DNA of 64,000 bases, taken from assembly GCA_025617745.1 (NCBI GenBank), contig CM046859.1, forward strand, positions 29,129,371 to 29,193,370, read 5' to 3'. Below, piece after piece: positions 48,917 to 59,539 of this stretch (position 1 is its first letter; the number at the start of each line of letters is the position of its first letter). The translations under genes were made by a program, and so were the position numbers. The stretch comes from Heliocidaris erythrogramma. Its lineage: Eukaryota; Echinodermata; Echinoidea; Camarodonta; Echinometridae. The notes beneath the pieces are model-generated. The model was not told the origin of the DNA, did not search any database, and saw only the letters and a program-made list of their open reading frames with translations.

Positions 48917-48956
48917 TGATAACCTGATGAGTGCAGGTCGAAAAGCTTCGTTATCA
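48917..48956 (+). ncRNA. Hammerhead-ribozyme-like motif, plus arm
   Basis: Order fits a type I hammerhead: stem I TGATAAC (48917-48923), core CTGATGA (48924-48930), a 9-base stem II segment, GAA (48940-48942), stem III AAGCTT (48943-48948), the cleavage-site C (48949), and stem I return GTTATCA (48950-48956). Stem III is a palindrome without a loop, which suits the dimeric hammerheads described for Penelope-like elements. Stem II is weak: only its first pair forms, and GCAGGT can instead pair with ACCTGC at 48910-48915. Activity is therefore uncertain. Confidence 0.55.
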
Positions 48957-48972
48957 TGTCTCTTTTTCGTGC

Positions 48973-48989
48973 CATAATAAATATAATAT
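48973..48989. repeat. Right 17 bp direct repeat (candidate target-site duplication)
   Basis: Identical to 44552-44568 and directly abuts the outer end of the plus arm. Confidence 0.6.
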
Positions 48990-49595
48990 TATACTTCTTT
49001 TTCTTTGGTATATAATTACATACCAATCGATCCCAATATTTTGGAAGAGCTATTAAACCTCCTTGGAAGCAGTTTATTCATTATGACCACCTGGCTTCAC
49101 GGATAACTGCCATGTCCTGTCTTTATTTTATTACTGCGTTTCTTAATAAACATAAGCGTGAGCGAAAGAGGGGGAAAGAAGCCTATTTTCCATTATGCAA
49201 CGTGCGGTTAACACCTTGCAGGGACTAGACCCGCTACGATGGTCCCACTAACTCAAAAAGATGTGACCTGCCTCGCTCGCACCAGTCGACAGGTACAGGG
49301 CGGAAAAGAATCCGGTATTGGATCCATTATTCATTGAAAACAGCCAAGGCAGTGTTCCTATCCCGGGCATGAAATATGCAAGAGTTATAAGCCATGTCCC
49401 ACCGGGAGCTCTTTTTTTTTTCAGTCATTCGGTAATAACTGGAAAAGCGCGATATTTCTTTTTAATATTAAAGAGATAGGCCCACCACTGTGAAAAGAAT
49501 TGACCAGTATGCGGTTCTTCTTCCCATTTTGAAAGCGCAACACCCAAATTATAGGTAACTCTTTTTTATTGGTGAAGCGAGGATCTAGTTACAGG
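48990..49595. other. Gene-free DNA
   Basis: No coding or repeat feature that I can support. Confidence 0.4.
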
Positions 49596-49716
49596 AGACG
49601 GGGGGGGGGGGGGGGGGGAGGATTAGGTAGATGAAATATGAGGGAGAGGGGGAGAATCTGAGAGGGGTAATAGTCATCTTATCACCCTTTCCCCTTCCCC
49701 CTCCGCTGCTCCCCTC

Positions 49717-49755
<39 letters not shown>

Positions 49756-50035
49756 GTGTCTCTGTCTCTCTCTCGGTCCATTTATTTCACTTTTTTGTGG
49801 ATTTCCATTGCTAAATTAGACTAGTCTAAATTGCCTGCCTGTAGATCCTCCTCCTCCTCTCTCTCTCTCTCTTCTCGATCTCTTTCCCTTTTACTCCCCC
49901 CCCTCTCTCTCTCCCTGTCAATCCCTCTTCTCTCCTACCTCCCTCTCTCTCTACTTCTCTTCCGCCATCTCTCGTTTTCGATAAAATCATTTTTCAATAA
50001 CCTTCGATTAAAAAAAAAAAAAAAAAAACCCACCA
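49596..50035. repeat. Oligo-G run, CT microsatellites and oligo-A run
   Basis: About 18 consecutive G near 49600, (CT)n at 49723-49775 and 49855-49960, and an A run near 50010-50028. Ser/Leu-rich frames here are artefacts. Confidence 0.9.
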
Positions 50036-50536
50036 GAGTAATGTACAGTTGCGTCTTTACGTCTGACTGCTCTTTCCTATATTAAAATCATTCGTAATTC
50101 TCCTTCTTCTCCCTCAGTGTGTGCTTCGATAATGTCGCTCTCTACCATTCTTCTGTTTTACGTTTCAACCAGCACGCATCTACAAAAGAATGACTTAGAA
50201 TAGAAATAACGTAAAGTCATTGTAAATTAATTTATTGCCTTTTAATGATGAATCAGCGCTGAACATCGATATGTGCGTTTCATACAGTTCGGCTTATATC
50301 ACATGCTTGATCGATTTCCCGACACAAAATAATTGGGCCACAAAGTGAGTTATAGACTTCAATTCTAATTTCCTAAAGTGAATATCCTGCAATTGGAATG
50401 TGTGACTTCTTCCCACTACCATGACTACCGACATTTCCACTTTCATCGTTTCCTCAATCCACTCTCTTTATACCAGGCCATTTTTTTGTAAGCGCTTTGG
50501 TCGGTTACATTGTAACTGGTACGGGGCTATATTAAG

Positions 50537-50665
50537 AAACAGTTATTATTATTTATTATTTATTATTTATTATTTATTATTTATTATTTATTATTTATTA
50601 TTTATTATTTATTATTTATTTATTATTTATTATTTATTATTTATTATTAATTATTTATTATTATT
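50537..50665. repeat. (ATTATTT)n heptamer microsatellite
   Basis: About 17 units of a 7 bp TTATTTA-type repeat with small length variants. The Tyr/Leu/Ile frame over it is an artefact. Confidence 0.95.
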
Positions 50666-50904
50666 AATGACATAGCTACAGGAGGCACGGGGTGGGTTCA
50701 TCCATATTCCCAGTAAAAAAAAAAGAAATGAAAGAGAAAGAAAGAGATGAAAGGAACCTGGAAAGTAAAAAACGAAAGGACCTCTTCCATTACCTCCCTA
50801 CGCCATTGTACTTTTCACATCATCGCATTTGGTGACCTTCGACTTGTTTTACTCACTCATAGTTTCAAACGGAAAATGCTTGAATCGGAAGAAATATCAG
50901 TTCA

Positions 50905-52065
50905 ATCAATTCAATTCAAGACATTTATTTCCAACTTTTCAATATAAGTACACAAAGCAATAAATGAGCAAAATAATGTACATGTTTTTTTACCAGAAAT
51001 ATGACATATTATACATTCACGTGGTACATATAAAAGTTGGAGGACACACCTCTGAAAGCAAACGCTTGTGCATGGCGAGGGTGCCCTTAGTAACACAATA
51101 CATCTTACATAATAAATATATAAAAAGAAAATAACTACATAAAAAAGAGAAAGATAACATTCCTAGACCGCTGAGCTTGATTGGAAGAAAAAAAAAGAAA
51201 GAGAGAGAAGAAAAAATAAAAGAGGGGGCAGGAGGAGGAATATGTAAGAATGGAGGTGCAACATAAAAGGAGTATGGAGAAGTATTCACGAAGAAGCAGA
51301 GAGAAGAAAGGGAGAGAATAGACCCAATGGAGGGTGGGGAAGTGTCTTAAACCATATTATTTGTAGGATGAAGTGAGATGTTTTATTTATCATTCTTGAG
51401 AAGCTGGCAAGAGATGCAGAGTATTTTATTGTGTCAGGGATAACGTTCCACAGCTTAGGTCCCGAGTACCGGATGTTATGTTGGAATAATAAAGTTCTGT
51501 GCTTGCGTAGATGGATGTGATTTGCGTGTCTGGTTTCGTATTTATGAATAGTAGAATTTCATTGAAAGAGGTTACAAAATTCGTCAGGAAACTAATTGTT
51601 TGTACATCTGTACATGAAATTGCGTTGTTGATGTTTATTTATATCAGTAAATTTTAATATGTTAAATTGTTTGAACAATTTGGACGTTACACCGGGAGGC
51701 AGTACCTGTAGTTATACGAATTATTTTCTTTCGTAGGGTGATTAATTTGTGTAATTTGGAGGTTGTAGAGTTCCGCCAGGCTAAGTTGCAGTATGATAGA
51801 TATGGTAGGATAAAAGAATTGTAAAGCATACGGAGGATGTTGTTTGGTAAAATGTGTCGCAGTCTAGAAATGATACCAATGTTTTTAGAGACTTTGCTTT
51901 CTGTTTCAAGAATATGTTTTTCCCAAGACAAAGAACTATCAATGTGCACACCTAGAAATTTTGTGTTTTCAACTCTAGGTAGTGTCGAGATATATGGAAA
52001 TGCTGTCTAAATCAGTGTTTTTATTGTTGTGAAAGATCATATAGTTATCTTATCAATTTTATATA
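50905..52065 (-). mobile_element. CR1/L2-like LINE, 3' part
   Basis: On the minus strand from about 52065: KTNYMIF-like RT palm end, TKFLGVHIDSSLSWEKHI, then SKNIGIISRLRHILPNNILR and FILPYLSYCNLAW, all typical of the RT thumb of CR1/L2-type LINEs. The frame breaks near 51662, but LINE-like sequence continues in another frame (IHLRKHRTLLFQ, YSGPKLWNVIP) to about 51347. A 3' UTR follows and ends in AATTGAATTGATT words. It is 5'-truncated, as most LINE copies are. The clade matches the 38345-39275 fragment in its C-terminal pattern. Confidence 0.8.
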
Positions 52066-54240
52066 GGCCGTTTAGGGAATATAGATGGATATTATTCATT
52101 ATGAAGACTGGGAGCACTTGACTGACTAGATAGGGGAGGGGTTCCAGGGAGTCGGGAGGATCTGGGAGGGGCGATGGGTCGTATTTTTTATTAAGGTTCT
52201 CCCTTTTCCCGTCTCCTGCTTTCTCTAGTTGAATTTGTAAAACTGATATAATACAACCATTTGTCAGCTAATATCAAGAGCTATCAATAGTAGATGTGAA
52301 CACATTACGTCACGTCATATTTATTTTAATGTCATTTACAAACTTTTGTGTCCATCTCGTGGCATCGTCTTCCTTGTTTTCTTTTTCTCTTTCTTTCTCT
52401 TCCCCTCTCCCTCTTTCTTTCTCTCTCTCTCTCTCTCTCTCTCTATTTATCTCTTAGTCGCTGTTTTGTATGTCTTTAATGTGTACCCTTTTCTCCTTGC
52501 CTTGTGCTTTAAGCCAATTCCCTTGTTATTCTCTTGCACGAGTTGTCTGTATAATCTCTCTGCTTTGTCATGGAAATGTATTTTTTCCTCTAAATCATTT
52601 ACTCTTTATTATCTAAGTCTTCTCGCTATATCCATGTGTCCCCCTTTTCTTTATCTTCTATTTCTTCTATTTCTATTTCGTCTCTTCTTTTTCTCCTACA
52701 CTTTTACTCTCAGACCCCTCCCCAATTACCATTAAATAATCTTCCAGCTAGGACCCCATCCTCTCTATTATATACGTCCATTGCGTCACTGCTGTTCTCC
52801 CAGTACCTTATACCCCGAGGTCTCTACTCCCGACGCCGACGATGATGGGTGGCTTGAGCGGTGGTGGTTCGTGGTCGAGTGTTTGATCTACCGGGTGAAC
52901 GTCCATGGATGAGCTTTTAATCCTCAGTCCTTGACTTCTGATTTCAACGAAAAACAAACATGGATGAAGTTAACGACGACATACTCGAACCAGTTTTATG
53001 GTCAAGTCTCAACGATCACGCCTGGCTACACAGAACAGTGATTTATCGTTGTTTTGCACGATAAATCAAAGAAGACGGCTGGACGAAATTGAAATTTATA
53101 ATTTTCTTCTAAAAATATCTAGAAAATGATGACAGCGAGAAATACTTGACGTTGCCTGGCATTATCATATTTGACAAAATTGTCATTGATTGTTTTCAGT
53201 ATAGCGCTCTATTGTTTCATACACATATTGCACTATAAATCCCACAGACATTTAGCGGTTTTCTACCAATGTTCAATTGAGATATTGACCCTTTCCCCCT
53301 TTAATATTTCAGTTTAATGTAAAACAATACATATTTGCAAACTGCATTCTATTTGATTTCAAGGCATTTTAAGCTTTTAAATAGAAATTGCTCTCGACTT
53401 TTGCCTTTATGATACAGACCAGCAACGTCTCCGCTACGAGGTTATATTGTTGACATACCATAAGGGAATGTTAACAGATAAGATTTTCCCCAAACCAAAA
53501 AAAAAGAGAGTCAGAGCAAAATCTCAAATGAAAGTGCTGCAATTTGAGTGAGAAAAAAAAACGAGGGGTAAGAAAATTCCTTCTCGGAATGCGTAGGTGA
53601 GTTGTGAACTAATGGTACTGTCATCGTAATTTCATTTGCCCGCTCCAGATGTCACTTCGGTTTTCGAGCCATTCATGGTCATTTGACGAGCAATAACGTG
53701 TCGAATTTCGCCATCCCCAATACCGAAATGTCTCTTTCGCAATTCCGAATTCCCCAAAATGAAACACCAGAGAAATTGTGCAGTTTTGTTCGATAGTAAA
53801 AAAGAAATTGTGCTGGATGTAGGCAGGGTTTTTCAATTTGACGTTCGAAACTAATGGGTTAAAACTGCCCGTTTCTTGATGATCAAAACAAAATGAATGG
53901 AATATAATTTAGTCATGATTTTAATTACAGTACATCAGTATAATATGTTCGTAATTATTCTTCGATCTGTTTATAGGAGAAGGGGTGGGCAGGCGAAAAC
54001 AAAACTACGAATCATACTGGATACGCTCCAAAGTTTAGCCCTTCATTATTTGATTGGGGTGTGAGGGGCAACAACCTGACCAAAGTCGATGACCCTCTCG
54101 ATGGATACAAGACTGCGATGATGGCCCAATGTACTAAAAAATGCTTTACCTTCATTATAAAGTGATTGGCGTCACAAATATCATGTTATAATGACAAGTG
54201 CATTATACTTATGAGATACTTCTGACAGTCAATAAAGAGA
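52066..54240. other. Gene-free DNA with CT-rich patches
   Basis: CT-rich from about 52372 to 52450 and 52640 to 52700. The remainder is unique AT-rich sequence without coding evidence. Confidence 0.4.
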
Positions 54241-54593
54241 GGAACCAAACACACACACAGGCACATACACGTGCCACAAATCATATTGTTGTATAACAAT
54301 AATTATGCATGCTAAAGCTATTTTCTTCCCCCTTTTCCCGTCCTAATGCAGTATTTGATTATTATGACATCTGGAAGGAATGAAGCAACCTGTCATTATC
54401 ATTACGTCCACTGCAATATTGTTACGCGGTGTCCAGATAAAACAATTAAATTGATTGATCTGAACTCTCTTGGGACGGAGCCAGAAGTGGGCGTGCACTG
54501 CATGGGAATCCTTATTATAGATGAATGCAACCATTGACGTAGCCATCGGTAAAGAGATGAAAATACTGCCCCCTCATTGAATGACAACATAGT

Positions 54594-54631
54594 AATGATA
54601 ATGATGATGATGATGATGATGATGTTGACGA

Positions 54632-54671
<40 letters not shown>

Positions 54672-54870
54672 GCTACTACTACTACTACTACTTCTACTAC
54701 TATAACTACTACTACTACTTCTACTACTGCTACTACGACTATAACTACTACTACTACTACTACTACTACTAATGATAATATTGATAATAATAATAGTGAT
54801 GATGATGATAATTATAATAATAATGATGATAATAATATTGATAATAATGATAATATTTTTGTTACAATTG
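54594..54870. repeat. (GAT)n, (ACT)n and (AAT)n compound microsatellite
   Basis: Long triplet runs with interruptions. The poly-Ser/Ile minus frame of 177 codons over this stretch is an artefact. Confidence 0.95.
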
Positions 54871-54899
54871 AAAAGAGGGGAAAGGGAAAGGGAGGGGCA

Positions 54900-55370
54900 G
54901 ACAAGAATAACGAGAGATAAAGATAATATGACCACCTTGATAGTAGACGAACCACGTATTCTGGGTTTGTCCTATCTACACCTCTGCTGCATCCCCTCCA
55001 TTAGTGAATCCATGCTACTACAAACAAACTGAAATTCATTAATTACTGAAGACTGCCTTACAATTATGCATGTATGTATATTACCGGAATAATTATTATT
55101 GAACCAAAACCTTTTGTGGTGTATTAATGTATCATCGTAAATTGGAGAATGTCATTTAGAAACCAATGTCTTTTTGTCTCCCATTCTGAATGATTATAAA
55201 AGGCTGATTATGTCAATACACGCGTATTACCATAATATAAAACTGAATGGAAAATAATATCAAAATGACCAAAATTGCAGCTTCCCTGGAATTTCCGAAT
55301 GCATCTGACCCAATAAACTATAAATTTACATGAATTATTGTCATAATAAGGTGCAGGACGGAAGGCCTTA
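54900..55370. other. Gene-free AT-rich DNA
   Basis: No feature that I can support. Confidence 0.4.
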
Positions 55371-55374
55371 GAGT

Positions 55375-55510
55375 GTTTCAGGGGGTTATCTAACCGATTA
55401 AATCAATTTGTCACTGTCAATGGTCAAGCTTCTAGCTTACAGTCAAGTTTACGTGAAGTCCCACAGGACAGCATCCTCGGTCCGATGATTTTTAATTTTA
55501 TACCTGAACG
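55375..55510 (+). mobile_element. LINE reverse transcriptase scrap, motif B
   Basis: The frame reads LSNRLNQFVTVNGQASSLQS and then REVPQDSILGPMIFNF, matching the conserved (G)VPQGSILGPLLF block of non-LTR reverse transcriptases, with Asp in place of the usual Gly. It stops shortly after. A short orphan fragment in the opposite orientation to the other LINE pieces. Confidence 0.65.
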
Positions 55511-55629
55511 GCTATAAGTACGTAAGCGTGGAATTTCTTCGTACTGTTCGTTGACTCTTTATTTACTTTTCACACCACAATCTCCTTACTCCCTGCTATA
55601 CAATCAACTTAAATCTGAGATAAATACAC

Positions 55630-55800
55630 GATGGTACACGGACTACACTTGGACAACCACCCCCGCACAGTTAAACTCCAGAGTAGTAATTGCTCCTGGA
55701 AAAAAAATCCCTTAAAACAACCTCGGACAACCACACCAAGGACAATTAATCCCGGACTACTCAATGACAACCATATTCTAGGACAATTACCCCGGATATT
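55630..55800 (+). repeat. Degenerate GGACAAYYACCCC-word repeat
   Basis: GGACAACCACCCC, GGACAACCACACC, GGACAATTAATCCC and GGACAATTACCCC recur irregularly. The 102-codon frame across them is probably incidental. Confidence 0.45.
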
Positions 55801-56040
55801 TATCCCTACCCTATTGTCTTTGGAGGGTTACGCCCTTATAAGTGAAATTTTATGGGGTCGGATTCACTCTTTGTTTGTTTTCTTGATTACATCAAAACAA
55901 GGGATTGTTGAAGTTGTACTCATAAATAAGACAAGATGAAAGTTAGATGGTGCCTTAACGTGTACTCTGTTTAAAGGCTTCTTTTGAAAGGTTCCCAATA
56001 ACAAGAAGTACTATGTGAGGTACGTTGTCTGGGGGTCCAG

Positions 56041-56186
56041 GGTCCTGTTTCATAAAACTTGTTATCAATAACGACTGCCCCATTTCTATGATAAATTTGC
56101 TATTAGCCAATCAGATTCGAGTATTTCAGTAGCTTATAACAATAATTGTAACATGTTATTGATAACAAGTTTCATGAAACGGGGCC
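56041..56186. mobile_element. MITE, 'conserved core' family, copy 2
   Basis: The end CTGTTTCATAAAACTTGTTA pairs with TAACAAGTTTCATGAAACGG. The core at 56093-56140 (AAATTTGCTATTAGCCAATC ... TTTCAGTAGCTTATAACA) matches that of copies 1 and 3 while the stem sequence is different. Confidence 0.8.
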
Positions 56187-56189
56187 CAG

Positions 56190-57080
56190 TGCTGGTTAAT
56201 TCCTATTTCCTCACGTGTACCGCACACTTATTCCATGAGGATATAATTAATCAAATAAAAAATGAACGGGATGACCTTTCCATCATAATTAAAGCAAATA
56301 ACGATAACATTGGCGAAGTGGGTATAGGACACGAGCTAAGAAGATAGCCAGAAGAGGCACTCGTGATGACTAACTAATGGACAAAGTTCATTAATTCATT
56401 CTGAGATGGGTCACTTTAGATATTCAGCTGACGATTGAATTAAGATTAAAGTAATCACGTCATAGGTCAAATGTCATTTTGATTACAGTCGTCCTGTTTT
56501 CGAATGGGGAATAATTTGTCGTCTTTGAATCAAAACATACATGTGCGTCTGAATATATGGTTTTCAGATACAACATCAGCGACTATTGTAGGTCTCGCTC
56601 ACTTTTTTTTAAATCTTCGTATAAAAAATTAGCATGCATCCATATGTTTTGTGAGTGTAATAATAATAATATATATATATAGATAACATTTAACAAATTC
56701 GTAGTGACGAAATGTTATCTTTAAGTTTTGTAGTACCAATCGTCTGTTTGGTACTTGCGTTTTAATGAAAAATGTCCATCATTCCAACTCTGCTGAACAT
56801 TATGACTTAAGACATATTTCTGATGAACTTATACATACATTTTTTCAACAATTTTTGAGGTTTTTACTCATGAAAGCTTAAGTGGGCCAGGAGCTGGAGC
56901 TCTTATCCTTGAGAATCGTGAATTTCAAAATAACCAATTTCCAGGCAAACATCACGTTATGTTTAGATAACCCAGGGGTCTCTGAATGCTTTAAAAGTGT
57001 TATAATCATTACGTAAGTACATTGTCACTACAGGAAATTTTCACAATTTTTACTTTCTTGCTTCGCTCGCTCACAAGAGA
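56190..57080. other. Gene-free DNA
   Basis: AT-rich, with a short hairpin at 56682-56718 (AGATAACATTT / AAATGTTATCT). No coding evidence. Confidence 0.4.
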
Positions 57081-57083
57081 CGT

Positions 57084-57290
57084 CACCCCCCCCCCCCCCT
57101 CCCACCACCCCTCCCACGAAAAAATCTTTGCCCGTACGACCATGCATGTAAGATGATATCAATTAATGACACTCATCATTGCTCAGCAAAACAACAAAAC
57201 ATCGAACGATGAAACTTTTCCTCCGTTTAATGACCCTGGCAGCGTGTATTGTTTTGGGGTGGGGGGGGGGGGGGGAGGGGGGGGGGGGTC
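57084..57290. repeat. Oligo-C and oligo-G runs
   Basis: An oligo-C run near 57087 and an interrupted oligo-G run at about 57259-57289. The Gly-rich frames here are artefacts. Confidence 0.9.
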
Positions 57291-57829
57291 GTATTCCCCA
57301 AAGAACGAGTCAATACAGGCATGTTATCGGCGGCAAACTTTACCATGTTGTGTATCTAACCACCGATTTAGAGAAAAAACACACGATGTGGACAGCAGAA
57401 ATTTGTTTTAATTTAACAAAGGCACCTGATCAGAATGACAACCATTGTACAGAAATCCGTTTGTTCTAATATTGTATAATCTCTTTTAAAAGGGTATTCA
57501 TTTTTCTTAAAGCAAGCCAATGATTTCCAGTAGTCGTAGTTTGCCGGGAACATGGCTGAAATCACGGGGAAGATCTCTGTAGAGACATGACGTCGAGCCA
57601 TTATGACCGAGCACTATGGTAATTCGATTCGCATCCATTATGCACCGGTTGAATGCTTTAAACAGGCTACCCATCCCTCTCATTGCCGCCCTCATCACTC
57701 CACAATTTCGCTGATAAAATATTGAATCTCCTCCGTCATCATACCTCGTCGATGGAGCCACAAATGGACGGTGATGACATCGTGATTGAGCCCGAGATTA
57801 CTAATTGAAATCTCATTCGCTATCTTAGT

Positions 57830-58105
57830 GAATCGCGCGGTTACTTCTTAAAACGGGTCACCAGCCTCAACCCAAAGATTGTGATCAGATCTTGGCACGA
57901 ATGATCCCTCCTCTGAGATCGCGGTTACACCTAAAACGGGTCACCAGTTTATCAGAGAGACTCCTGAATGAGATAATGACCGGATCTTTAGCTAGATTCA
58001 CCATGTTCATGTCTCGTCGGTGGTTGGCGGATATTTTCAAACAGGTCATCAGCCTTTCAAAAACACCCGTGGATGAAATTGAATTACAAAATCACTATGA
58101 AGCCG
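57830..58105 (+). repeat. Degenerate ~85-105 bp tandem repeat, partly open
   Basis: ACGGGTCACCAG occurs at 57853 and 57936, and ACAGGTCATCAG at 58041, each followed by a similar downstream context (GATCAGATCTT, GACCGGATCTT). A 78-codon + frame (57892-58128) covers the last two units. Chance coding, a fossil gene segment or a minisatellite are all possible. Confidence 0.4.
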
Positions 58106-58196
58106 CCTTCTCGTCATTAATGACATGACTTGTAAATAGATAATGTTGTTTGTTGTCACTCATTTTTTTTTCTTGTCAAAGATATTCTTGAGTTTC

Positions 58197-58338
58197 GTGC
58201 CCTGTCTTAAAAAGAGTTGCGATTGCAACTTGAACATAATCTCAATTCATATCTCTTCAATACACAGTTGCGATCAGTTTTAAGTTGCGATTGCTGTGAA
58301 TCAGTAGTTATTGCAACTCTTTTATAAGATGGGGCCCT
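58197..58338. mobile_element. MITE-like palindrome
   Basis: GCCCTGTCTTAAAAAGAGTT on the left pairs with AACTCTTTTATAAGATGGGGC on the right, with internal GTTGCGATTGCAAC-type words. Non-coding. Confidence 0.7.
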
Positions 58339-58460
58339 GGGCCCGTATTCATTTCAACACTTAAGAATGAAATATGAGTAGTTTACTTAATTTTCGGCTG
58401 AGATAAAATACTTAAGCAATTTTGGTATTCAGTTGAATCATTTGGCTAAGTATTTTACCC

Positions 58461-58847
58461 TTTTTTCTCGACCTGTATAGTGTTATCACCAGGGGAGGTA
58501 TTCAAATCAAAACGCGCATTAAGTTACCATTTTATATACTTACCATTATTATTGGCAAAGTAAACTGGCTTAACTTGTATTCAGGCGAGCGTTTCATCAA
58601 GTGTTTTGTCAGTGATTTTTACCGACAACTATTATAAGCTACTGAAATCCTTGTATACCTGACTGGCTGAGAGCAAATTTGTCAGTAAAACAATCACTGA
58701 CAAAACACTTACTGAAACGCTCGCCTGAATACAAGTTAAGCCAGTTTACTTTGCCAATAATAATGGTAAGTATATAAAATGGTAACTTAATGCGCGTTTT
58801 GATTTGAATACCTCCCCTGGTGATAACACTATACAGGTCGAGAAAAA
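58461..58847. mobile_element. Long near-perfect palindrome around MITE copy 3
   Basis: Arms of about 150 bp (58461-58610 and 58700-58847) match almost perfectly: TTTTTTCTCGACCTGTATAG at one edge and CTATACAGGTCGAGAAAAAA at the other. The centre, about 58585-58728, has GCGAGCGTTTCAT ends and the reversed conserved core at 58632-58680. This third copy is thus embedded in, or has extended into, a much longer palindrome. Confidence 0.8.
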
Positions 58848-59171
58848 AATACATGCACTATGGGCCAACATTAGCAAGCACAAACATTGACCAATGGGAC
58901 TAATACGTTTGGAAGTCCCGACAAACCTGATTTCCAAAACTTTTAAATATACCGATCATTTATTATCTTTCCAAATTGTAAAGCAGAATTGATTTTATAA
59001 AGGTTTATATTATTCAGTGTAAATTGCGTTGGATCTCGTGACAATTCTCCTTTCTTTCATTACCAAACTTAAGTTTCTTTTAAGTTTTTCTTACAAATAA
59101 AGGCTGAAGTGACTGCTACTGTTGAATGGCGTGCTTATCATCTTCTTTGTACGTTTTGCCACCGTTCATTT

Positions 59172-59477
59172 TGGAGTTTTCGGATATGTCACCTAGAACG
59201 CCGTCCTAGATTGTCCCAGCGACAATGGACTGCTTTGTATTGACTGCGTACAAAGTAGGTGAAGCATGAAGCTAACAATGGGTGAAGCGAGGTTCACGTT
59301 TTAGAGAAGACGACAAAACCATGTTTGACGCGTTCTTGATCTGACTAGTGGACAAGGGAGAAGCCAGTGGACGGGTTAGCCGTTATTGCACAAAGCGCGG
59401 TATGCAGCTGACACAAAGCAGTCCATTGTAGCTGGGAAAATCTAAGACGGCGTTCAAGTCCACACTTTCGAAAGCTC
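59172..59477. mobile_element. Foldback element, ~65 bp arms
   Basis: GAACGCCGTCCTAGATTGTC then GACAATGGACTGCTTTGT on the left pair with ACAAAGCAGTCCATTG and AATCTAAGACGGCGTTC on the right. No coding capacity. Confidence 0.75.
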
Positions 59478-59517
59478 ACTATTTTCGTTCTCTCTCACGC
59501 TTCTTTTCGCCGTACGA

Positions 59518-59537
59518 TTGGGGGGGGGGGGGGGGGT
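59518..59537. repeat. Oligo-G run
   Basis: About 17 consecutive G just after the foldback element. Confidence 0.95.
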
Positions 59538-59539
59538 AC

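Larger units (their letters stand above)
44569..48972. mobile_element. Penelope-like retroelement, head-to-head inverted pair
   Basis: Two 5'-truncated copies lie head to head: a minus copy (about 44569-45475) and a plus copy (about 45476-46235 plus 48911-48972), joined near 45476. Each carries the linker region after the RT, a GIY-YIG endonuclease frame, a 3' UTR and a hammerhead-like motif. Arms are about 98% alike in the endonuclease peptide (2 differences in 128), so the pair is young or formed in one event. The plus arm is split by a Tc1/mariner-like element. Inverted and tandem partial copies are characteristic of Penelope elements. Both coding regions look damaged and lack the RT catalytic core. 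Confidence 0.85.

Noticed and set aside
54402-54935. 177-codon minus frame
   Set aside because: Runs through compound triplet microsatellites (poly-Ser and poly-Ile).
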